Shown: positions 56,643-63,298 of the stretch, one piece after another
Position numbering within the stretch: the stretch's first letter is position 1
Layout of the letters: every line of letters starts with the position of its first letter
Origin: Anaerofilum faecale
GTDB lineage: Bacteria; Bacillota; Clostridia; Oscillospirales; Ruminococcaceae
DNA: 64,000 bases
Assembly (NCBI GenBank): GCA_019114265.1
Contig: DXFV01000021.1
Coordinates: 1-64,000 of the forward strand
Direction of reading: 5' to 3'
Made by a program: the position numbers and the translations under genes
The notes under the pieces: model-generated
Told to the model about the DNA's origin: nothing
Databases searched by the model: none
What the model saw: the letters and a program-made list of their open reading frames with translations, nothing else

Positions 56643-58109
56643 ATGAACAAAGACGAAAACTTCAACGAGATACTGCAGACCAGCCGGCTGGAACCGTTCA
56701 CGCTGGTGCGCGATATTCTGGTGAACTGGTGGGTGATCCTGCTGGGCGCGCTGGCGGCGGCGATGCTGGCGGCCACCGTGCTGAGCCTGCGCTGGCAGCC
56801 CGCCTACACCACCTCGGCCACCTTCGCGGTGTCCAGCCGGGTGGGCGCCAGCTCCTACGCCGACCTCAACAGCGCCAGCGAGATGGCCGGCACCTTCCAG
56901 AAGATCCTGCAAAGCTCGGCCCTCAACAAGATCCTGTGCGAGGAGCTGGAGGTGGATTCCATCGACGCTGCCATCACCAGCAACGTCATCCCCAACACCA
57001 ACCTGCTGGAGCTGTCGGTGTCCTCCTCCTCGCCGCGCGAGGCGTTCGACACCATCCACGCCGTCATGGACAACTACGCGCAGGTGTCCTATTTCTCGCT
57101 GGGCAACGCCGTGCTGGAGCCGCTGGACGAGCCGGAGATCCCGCTGTATCCCTCCAACCCGCTGAACACCTCCCGCGCCATGAAGCTGGCCTTCCTGGCG
57201 GCGGCCGCGGCGCTGGCGGCGCTGTTCGGCCTGCTGTCCTTCTTCCGCGACACAGTCAAGCAGGAGGACGACGTGGAGGCGAAGCTCGACACCCGCAGCC
57301 TGGGCGCGCTGGTGTATGAGCCCAAGGCCAAGAACCTGCGCGAGCTGTTCCAGAAGCAGAAAAAGGCCCTGCTGGTGAGCCAGCCGCTGGCCGGCTTCGG
57401 GTTCGTGGAGAGCTACCGCAAGTTTGTGTCCAAGCTGGAATACCAGATGGAAAAACACCACAGCAAGGTGCTGGTGGTGAGCAGCGTGTCCGAGAACGAG
57501 GGCAAGTCCACCGTGGCGGCCAACATCGCCATCAGCCTGGTGCAGCGCGGCAAAAAGGTGCTGCTGATCGACGGCGACCTGCGCCGCCCGTCCCAGTTCC
57601 TGATCCTGGGCATCGAGACCCAGGACAAGAACGAGCTGGGCGAATACCTCAAGAGCGGGCGCTTTTCCGACGAGATCATCACCAAAACCGACATCGGCGG
57701 CCTCTACTTCATGGGCGGGCGCAACTGCTACTCGATGTCCACCGACATGCTGCAGAGCGGCAACATCGAAAAGCTGCTGAAAACCTGCCGCCGCCTGGTG
57801 GACTATGTGGTGATCGACACGCCGCCGGCCGGGCCGCTGGGCGACGCCGAGCTGTTTGCCCGGTACGCCGACGAGGTGCTGCTGGTGGTGCGCCAGAACT
57901 ACATGCTGGCCGAGGACATCAACGATGTGTTGGACCATTTCCGCGAGGTGGGCTGCCATGTGGTGGGCGTTGTGCTGAACCGCGTGCAGTCGTTTGAAAA
58001 CCTCACCGCCCAGACGGTGGGCCGCTATGCCGGCCGCTACGGCTACGGGTATGGGTATGGATACGGCGCGTACGCACAGTACGCCAACGACAGAGGGGAA
58101 CAGCAATGA
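56643..58109 (+). CDS. Fused Wzz chain-length protein and BY tyrosine kinase, first copy
   Basis: A 488-residue fusion of the CpsC and CpsD functions. The Wzz part has two membrane helices (~30-50 and ~180-200) and an extracytoplasmic loop. The kinase part starts ~240, with Walker A SVSENEGKST (~283), Walker A' LLIDGDLRRPS (~310) and Walker B VVIDTPPAG (~390). The tail is a tyrosine/glycine cluster (GRYGYGYGYGYGAYAQYAN, ~460-480), the autophosphorylation site. Firmicutes usually split these into two proteins; the fusion recalls Gram-negative Wzc. It overlaps the second copy by four bases. Confidence 0.92.
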   Translation: MNKDENFNEILQTSRLEPFTLVRDILVNWWVILLGALAAAMLAATVLSLRWQPAYTTSATFAVSSRVGASSYADLNSASEMAGTFQKILQSSALNKILCEELEVDSIDAAITSNVIPNTNLLELSVSSSSPREAFDTIHAVMDNYAQVSYFSLGNAVLEPLDEPEIPLYPSNPLNTSRAMKLAFLAAAAALAALFGLLSFFRDTVKQEDDVEAKLDTRSLGALVYEPKAKNLRELFQKQKKALLVSQPLAGFGFVESYRKFVSKLEYQMEKHHSKVLVVSSVSENEGKSTVAANIAISLVQRGKKVLLIDGDLRRPSQFLILGIETQDKNELGEYLKSGRFSDEIITKTDIGGLYFMGGRNCYSMSTDMLQSGNIEKLLKTCRRLVDYVVIDTPPAGPLGDAELFARYADEVLLVVRQNYMLAEDINDVLDHFREVGCHVVGVVLNRVQSFENLTAQTVGRYAGRYGYGYGYGYGAYAQYANDRGEQQ

Positions 58110-59635
58110 GTGAGAGATATGAACGGGAGGACAGCCGCCCGTCTTCCCAGCCGGAAAAGATCGACCTGCTCCACATCGTGGCGGATTTTCTGTATGGGCT
58201 GAAAAAGCTGTGGGTGCTGCTGCTGGTCGTGGTGGTGGCCTGCACGCTGCGCTCCTATTTCGCCACCAGCAGCAGCTACACGCCGAGCTATGTGGCGTCG
58301 GCCACCATGTCGGTGACCACCGTCAGCGGCGGCGGCGGATATATGGACTCCAAATCGGCCGAGCAGATGGCCACCGTCTTTCCGTATGTGCTCACCAGCG
58401 GCGTGCTGGCCGACGTGGTGGCCGACTATATGGGGCTGGACGCGCTGCCCGGCAGCGTGAGCGTGACCGCCGAGGAGGGCACCAACCTGCTGACCGTTTC
58501 GGCCACCTCGTCCGACCCGCAGGCGGCCTACGACCTGCTGCACGCGATGATCGAGTGCTATCCCCAGGTGGGCGAGTTCGTGTTCGGCCAGACCACTCTG
58601 GAGATCCTGGACGAGACCGGCGTGCCCACCGACACCCAGAAGGAGGTCGTCATCCGCGGCTCCTATAAGCGGGGCGCGGTGCAGGGCCTTGTGCTGGCGC
58701 TGGTGATCCTGTGCGTGTATGTGCTGTCCCACCGCACCGTGCAGTCGACCGACCAGCTGAAAAAGCAGGTGAACCTGAGCCGTCTGGCCAGCATCACCTA
58801 TGTGCGCGGCAAAAAGCGCAAAAAGAAAAACGGCGCTCCGCTGTGCATTCTGAACAGCCATGTGCCCGAGACCTATCTGGAATCCATCCGCAAGCTGCGC
58901 ATGCGCGTGGCCCGCGAGATGGAGGAAAAGGGCTATAAGACCCTGATGGTGACCAGCTCGGTGCCGGGCGAAGGCAAGACCACCATCGCGGCCAACCTGG
59001 CCGTCGCGCTGGCGCGGCAGGGCAAAAAGGTGATCCTGGTGGACTGCGACGCGCGCAACCCGTCGCTGGCGCATGTGCTGGGCAGCACCGACGAGCACCC
59101 CGGCCTGGGGCAGGTGCTGCGCGGCGAGGCCGAGCTGGACACGGCGCTGTGCGATGTGAGCGTGGACAGCAGCAATGTGCTGCGGGTGCTGTACGGCGGC
59201 AAGCCCAGCAAGGCGGACGCCCTGCTGCTGGGCCGCACCCAGATGGAGGAACTGATCGGCAAGCTGCGCGAGCAGGCGGACATCGTGATCCTGGACACCG
59301 CCCCGGCCCAGCTGCTGGCCGATGCCTCGCTGATGGCGCGGTATGTGGACGCGGCGCTGTATGTGGTGCGGTACGACTACACCAAGATGAAGCGCATCCG
59401 GGCCGGCATCCAGGCGCTGGACGTCAGCGGCATCCACATGCTGGGCTACGTCTTCAACAGCGACCAGAGCGCCAAAGGCAAGCGCCACAGCCGCGGCTAC
59501 GACTACGGATACGGCTATGGCTACGGATACGGCCGCTACTGGCGCTACAGCCATTACAGCCACTACGCCCAGCAGGACAAGCTGCGGGAAACCGGCAAAC
59601 AGCAGGACGGCTCCGGGCGCGTGATCAAAAACTGA
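58106..59635 (+). CDS. Fused Wzz chain-length protein and BY tyrosine kinase, second copy
   Basis: A 509-residue paralogue of the gene before it, clearly diverged. Membrane helices lie at ~32-50 and ~195-212, Walker A is SSVPGEGKTT (~290), Walker A' LVDCDARNPS (~313) and Walker B VILDTAPAQ (~395). The tail is again tyrosine-rich (RGYDYGYGYGYGYGRYW, then YSHYSHYAQ). The region between Wzz and kinase is very basic (RGKKRKKKNG). Two such kinases in tandem may pair, or set two chain lengths. A terminator follows at 59648. Confidence 0.92.
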   Translation: MSERYEREDSRPSSQPEKIDLLHIVADFLYGLKKLWVLLLVVVVACTLRSYFATSSSYTPSYVASATMSVTTVSGGGGYMDSKSAEQMATVFPYVLTSGVLADVVADYMGLDALPGSVSVTAEEGTNLLTVSATSSDPQAAYDLLHAMIECYPQVGEFVFGQTTLEILDETGVPTDTQKEVVIRGSYKRGAVQGLVLALVILCVYVLSHRTVQSTDQLKKQVNLSRLASITYVRGKKRKKKNGAPLCILNSHVPETYLESIRKLRMRVAREMEEKGYKTLMVTSSVPGEGKTTIAANLAVALARQGKKVILVDCDARNPSLAHVLGSTDEHPGLGQVLRGEAELDTALCDVSVDSSNVLRVLYGGKPSKADALLLGRTQMEELIGKLREQADIVILDTAPAQLLADASLMARYVDAALYVVRYDYTKMKRIRAGIQALDVSGIHMLGYVFNSDQSAKGKRHSRGYDYGYGYGYGYGRYWRYSHYSHYAQQDKLRETGKQQDGSGRVIKN

Positions 59636-59647
59636 ATCAGGGCCGCA

Positions 59648-59692
59648 CAGCCCGGCACAGGCGAGCATATCCTGTGCCGGGCTGTGTTTTTT
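59648..59692 (+). terminator. Terminator of the polysaccharide operon
   Basis: CAGCCCGGCACAGG (59648-59661) pairs with CCTGTGCCGGGCTG (59671-59684), then TGTTTTTT. Confidence 0.92.
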
Positions 59693-59726
59693 GCCGTTCG
59701 GCAGATGCAGCGGCAACATAATTTTT

Positions 59727-59760
59727 ATTCGCTTGCAATCGACAGAAATTCGCTTATAAT
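59727..59760 (+). promoter_or_regulatory. Promoter of peptide-modification module 2
   Basis: TTGCAA (59733-59738), 16 bases, perfect TATAAT (59755-59760). ATTCGCTT occurs at 59727-59734 and again at 59748-59755, 21 bases apart, covering the -35 and the -10. Confidence 0.65.
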
Positions 59761-59828
59761 AGTATCAGTGAAATTGCCTATCAAATCGATGGCAGTTTCC
59801 GTCACAACTCTATAGAAGGGGGAATCGT

Positions 59829-60185
59829 ATGTCTCATCTGTTTAAAAACAATTGTCCCCCTCCCGAGGACGTTTTTTATCCCAGCGGGGCGTCTGAAGCG
59901 CCGCCGGGGCCGGTCTATCAGGCCTCCTCCCACTACATCCACCGCAAAGTGGCAGACATGGATGTGCTGATTTCGGTGGGGGGGAACATCGCCAATTTCA
60001 ACGGATACATAGAGCTGAATCCCAGCGCCTCGCTCCTGTGGGAGGCACTGGCGCAGCCCAAAACGGCCGCGGAATTGGCCGCTGCGCTGCAGAGCGCCTA
60101 CGGGATCGCGCCCGAACAGGCCCGCGCAGACGTGCAGGAATTCCTGGAGCTGCTGGTGCAGCATGAAATGGTGGTGGCGCCGTGA
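59829..60185 (+). CDS. PqqD-like peptide-binding protein, module 2
   Basis: A 118-residue protein. After a Pro-rich N-terminal extension (NCPPPEDVFYPSGASEAPPG), HRKVADMDVLISVGGNIANF gives the beta strands, and IELNPSASLLWEALAQPKTA then ADVQEFLELLVQHEMV give the helices of the PqqD/RRE fold. Its GTGA overlap with the radical SAM gene couples their translation. AGAAGGGGG precedes the ATG. Confidence 0.85.
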   Translation: MSHLFKNNCPPPEDVFYPSGASEAPPGPVYQASSHYIHRKVADMDVLISVGGNIANFNGYIELNPSASLLWEALAQPKTAAELAAALQSAYGIAPEQARADVQEFLELLVQHEMVVAP

Positions 60186-61324
60186 CAAGCGAAACACCCG
60201 CCATTCCACCCGGCGCACAGCGCCTGGCCGAGATGCCGCGCCGCATCCCGGTGAACGGGACATTCGAGCTCACCGTGCGCTGCAACCTGCACTGCAAGAT
60301 GTGCCTGTTCCGCCACGCCGACAGCGAAAACGCCCGCCTGCTGGCCGAAGAGATGACGGCGGACGAGTGGATCGAGATGGCGCGCCAGGCGGCCCGGGCA
60401 GGGACGGTGAACCTGCTGATCACCGGCGGTGAACCGCTGCTGCGCCCGGATTTCTGCGAGATCTGGGAGGGCGTTTACCAACAGGGGTTTCTGATCACCC
60501 TGTACACCAACGCCACGCTGGTGACGCCGAAGGTGATGGAAACGCTCCGCAGATATCCGCCGCACAAGATCGGCGTGACCATCTACGGCGCGTCGCCCGA
60601 GACCTACCGGAAGGTGTGCGGCGATGCAGCGGCCTTTGCGCGCACCATTGCCGGGATTCACCAATTGCAGACGCTGCCGTCGGTGCTGGAATTCCGCACC
60701 ACGATCATAAAAGACAATTATGCCGATGCGGACGCCATCGACGAATTGGTACAGCGGGAGTTCGGGAAAGAATTTCGGGTGACCCAGGCCCGCATGGTCA
60801 CCAAAGCGGTGCGAGGCGCCTGTGCCGACGTGGAAAGCTGCCGGCTGGACCCGGAAGACAACGTGCGGCTGGCATTCCGGCGGGGGATCAATCTCATCAA
60901 GCAGTATGTGGGCGACCGTTATGATGAGCGGAACCTTTTGCTTGAGCATGTGAACGTAAGCGAAGATGATGCATTCCAGCCGCGCCTGACCTTATTTGGC
61001 TGCGATGCCGGGATGCGGGACTATGTGATCTCATGGGACGGACAGCTTTTGGGCTGTCAAATGTTGGGGGTATTCCACACAGACGCTCGCGGGCAAGGAT
61101 TCCACACAGCCTGGGAACGTTTCCCTCTGGAGGTGAAATTACCTCCTGTAAACAACACCTGCCTGTCTTGCAAAAGCCGAAACATATGCAACTGCTGCTA
61201 TGCATCGCGTTATGCGGAAACCGGCTTTTTGGATGGGCTGCCCGACTATGTATGCAAGGATACTTCCATACTGCAAGCAATGTATGATAGAGGAGAGAGC
61301 AAACATGGAAAAAACGAATTATGA
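60182..61324 (+). CDS. Radical SAM/SPASM peptide-modifying enzyme, module 2
   Basis: A 380-residue enzyme. TVRCNLHCKMCLFRHAD (CX3CX2C, ~34-41) is the cluster site, LLITGGEPLL (~80) the SAM site, and CDAGMRDYVISWDGQLLGCQM with CLSCKSRNICNCCYASRY (~330) the SPASM clusters. The start is GTG 60182, overlapping the PqqD stop. The last ~130 codons become visibly AT-richer, running into the low-GC substrate gene, which it overlaps by 20 bases. It is diverged from the module 1 enzyme, so the two modules are not a recent duplication. Confidence 0.9.
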   Translation: MTSETPAIPPGAQRLAEMPRRIPVNGTFELTVRCNLHCKMCLFRHADSENARLLAEEMTADEWIEMARQAARAGTVNLLITGGEPLLRPDFCEIWEGVYQQGFLITLYTNATLVTPKVMETLRRYPPHKIGVTIYGASPETYRKVCGDAAAFARTIAGIHQLQTLPSVLEFRTTIIKDNYADADAIDELVQREFGKEFRVTQARMVTKAVRGACADVESCRLDPEDNVRLAFRRGINLIKQYVGDRYDERNLLLEHVNVSEDDAFQPRLTLFGCDAGMRDYVISWDGQLLGCQMLGVFHTDARGQGFHTAWERFPLEVKLPPVNNTCLSCKSRNICNCCYASRYAETGFLDGLPDYVCKDTSILQAMYDRGESKHGKNEL

Positions 61325-61661
61325 GAAACCTGAGGTAAAGCTTGTTTCGATCCGCAATGACCGCGCGGTGGCAAACACTTGCTGGGGAGGACATGGGAAT
61401 TCGACGACCTGGTATTACGATATTTCCGGTCAGGGATATGTGTCGTTTCAAATCGGCGGCGGAAAGTGTACGCTGAACCTTTCCAATGTTACATACTACG
61501 ACAAGCAGAACGATGAAAGCCCCGAAATGTTGCTGGAAAGCGATCCCAAATATCACGAACTGTACGATGCATTGATGACTTCAGGTGGCGACACCGGAAA
61601 CCCCTTCAAAGGCGAGGGCCTTGACTTTATTCCCGATAACCCCGATCCCGAATGGAGCTGA
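61305..61661 (+). CDS. Candidate modified peptide/protein substrate, module 2
   Basis: A 118-residue, low-GC gene beginning MEKTNYEKPEVKLVSIRNDR then AVANTCWGGHG. The KP..V...ND.AVA..C pattern parallels the module 1 substrate. The middle (TTWYYDISGQGYVSFQIGGG, NVTYYDKQND) is aromatic and glycine-rich, and the acidic C-terminus ends DNPDPEWS with Ser as the last residue. A signal peptide is absent. AGAGGAGAG lies before the ATG, within the end of the radical SAM gene. Confidence 0.7.
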   Translation: MEKTNYEKPEVKLVSIRNDRAVANTCWGGHGNSTTWYYDISGQGYVSFQIGGGKCTLNLSNVTYYDKQNDESPEMLLESDPKYHELYDALMTSGGDTGNPFKGEGLDFIPDNPDPEWS

Positions 61662-61664
61662 CCC

Positions 61665-62572
61665 ATGCCGCACACCTTTGACGTCCGGCTGGCCGGGCTG
61701 CACTGGCAGTTTTCCAGAAGCCCTGCCGGCCTGTGGCAGATCTGGCCCTGGAAGCTGGACCCCTTCCGGATGCACGGCGCCGCGGAAAAGTCCTGCGTGT
61801 GCGTAGACCTGTGTCCCTGCGGCACTCCCGCGGATAGGCCGGAGACTTTCCCGCCCCTCTTGCGGAAAGCCTCCGGCTTTTTCACCAACACGGTGCACCG
61901 CCTGCCGGACGGGGATGTGCTGTGGCAGATGAGCCGCACCTCCACCGAACAGCCGGTCCTCCGCATGCGCACCGACGCCGGGTGGCGCCGCGTTTCCCTT
62001 CTGCTGGACGAGACCGCCAGCGCCGGAGCCGCCGCCTTTGAATATCTGTCTCAGATCACACCGGGGCTGTTTTTGCAGCGCGGCCGGATCACCTTTCACG
62101 CCGCTCTGGTGGAATACCGGGGCAGCGCATTCGCCGTTTGCGCCGATTCCGGCACCGGCAAGACCACCCATGCCCGGCTGTGGCGCGACTGCGCGGACGC
62201 CCTCATCCTGAACGGCGATCGGGCGGTGTGCGCCCCGACCGAAACCGGCTGGACCGCCTTCGGCACCCCCTGGTCCGGCACCAGCGGCGAACAGCTGGCC
62301 CGCTGCGCACCGCTGCGGGCCTTTGTCGTGCTGGAGCGCGCCGGCGAAAACACCGCATGCCGCCTGGAGCCGTCGGAGGCGTTCGCGGCGCTGCTGCCGC
62401 ATCTCCTGTACCCCTCGTGGCCTCGTGGGAGCGTGCGCTGGCCGAACGCGCGCTGGCCTTGATCGACGATCTGCTGCGCCGCCTTCCGGTCTACCGGCTG
62501 CGCTGCCGCCCCGACGAACAGGCCGTGGCGGTCCTGCGCCGGGCGCTGTGGGAGGACGAAGATGCAGACTGA
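61665..62572 (+). pseudogene. HPr-kinase-like P-loop gene of module 2, frameshifted near its end
   Basis: The first frame gives 265 residues: a beta-rich N-terminus, RITFHAALVEYRGSAFAVCA, P-loop DSGTGKTT (~165), LNGDRAV (~182), then HLLYPSW and a false end at 62462. The normal C-terminus (WERALAERALALIDDLLRRL, then PVYRLRCRPDE) is in the next frame and ends at 62572, overlapping the peptidase start by 11 bases as expected for coupled genes. One missing base near 62425-62432 explains the break. The joined protein would be about 302 residues, near the module 1 copy (283). Mutation or sequencing error cannot be told apart here; the core kinase part is intact either way. Confidence 0.82.
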
Positions 62573-63035
62573 AAAGCGCTGGATCACCGCACAGCTGCTG
62601 TTCTCGGCCATCTCCGAGGAGCTGGCTTCCCACCGGCGTACAAGTTTCACCGTCACCGGTATGAGCATGTGGCCTTTTTTGTGTCACGGGCGCGATCAGG
62701 TGATCCTGGAGGAGTACATCCCGGGCACGCTGCGCAAAGGGGATGTGGTCCTGCTGCAAACACCGCTGGGGAACTATCTGCTGCACCGCGTCACCCGCGT
62801 GCTGCCGGATGGCTTTGAAACCACCGGCGACGGCAACTGCTTCCGGGACGGCCGCTTCCCGTTTTGCTGCATTCGGGCACGGGCATCCGCGTTTGTCCGC
62901 AAGGGCAAGACCATCGACTGCCGTTCCGCCGCATGGCGGACGCTGTTCGCCGTCTGGATGGCGCTGTTTCCGGTGCGCCGCCCTCTGTTTCTCCTGTGGG
63001 GGCACCTGCGCCCCTATATCCGGCATATCCGATGA
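62562..63035 (+). CDS. Soluble S24/S26-type Ser/His peptidase, module 2
   Basis: A 157-residue protein with FTVTGMSMWPFLCHGRDQV (Ser ~34) and RKGDVVLLQTPLGNYLLHRVTRVLPDGF (His ~71), so it has the same Ser/His layout as the module 1 peptidase. GDGNCFRDGRFPF follows. A hydrophobic patch near the C-terminus (WRTLFAVWMALFPVRRPLF) may contact the membrane. GGGAGG lies before the ATG inside the previous gene. Likely releases the leader of the module 2 substrate. Confidence 0.8.
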   Translation: MQTEKRWITAQLLFSAISEELASHRRTSFTVTGMSMWPFLCHGRDQVILEEYIPGTLRKGDVVLLQTPLGNYLLHRVTRVLPDGFETTGDGNCFRDGRFPFCCIRARASAFVRKGKTIDCRSAAWRTLFAVWMALFPVRRPLFLLWGHLRPYIRHIR

Positions 63036-63052
63036 CAGCCAAACGCAAAACA

Positions 63053-63079
63053 GGGCCGCCCCCATCCGGGGGCGGCCCT
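63053..63079 (+). terminator. GC hairpin after module 2
   Basis: GGGCCGCCCCC pairs with GGGGGCGGCCC around ATCC, followed only by TTG. Weak as a terminator; a better one lies at 63257. Confidence 0.5.
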
Positions 63080-63122
63080 TGCCGTATCGAAAAAGCGTCA
63101 GCTTGTGCGGAACGGAAGATTT

Positions 63123-63236
63123 TCCCTCATCAGTCCCCCTACGGGGGACAGCTTTCCCCCAGGGGGAAGCCAACGGTATCTAAAGCCTTCCCCAGCAGGG
63201 GAAGGTACCGCCGAAAGGCGGCGGATGAGGTCGAAG
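63123..63236. repeat. Composite palindromic repeat, copy 9 (A reversed, then B)
   Basis: Reversed A unit 63123-63172 (GTCCCCCTACGGGGGAC second hairpin), AACGGTATCTAAA linker, B unit 63186-63235 (CCTTCCCC-AGCA-GGGGAAGG, CCGCCGAAAGGCGG, GATGAGGTCGAA). Confidence 0.85.
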
Positions 63237-63256
63237 CCTTCCCGCTGCACAGAACC

Positions 63257-63282
63257 CCGTCGGCAGGACCGGCGGTTTTTTG
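63257..63282 (+). terminator. Terminator downstream of module 2
   Basis: CCGTCGG pairs with CCGGCGG (one G-T pair), then six T. Confidence 0.7.
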
Positions 63283-63298
63283 TGCGGCGAAGCGCGGC

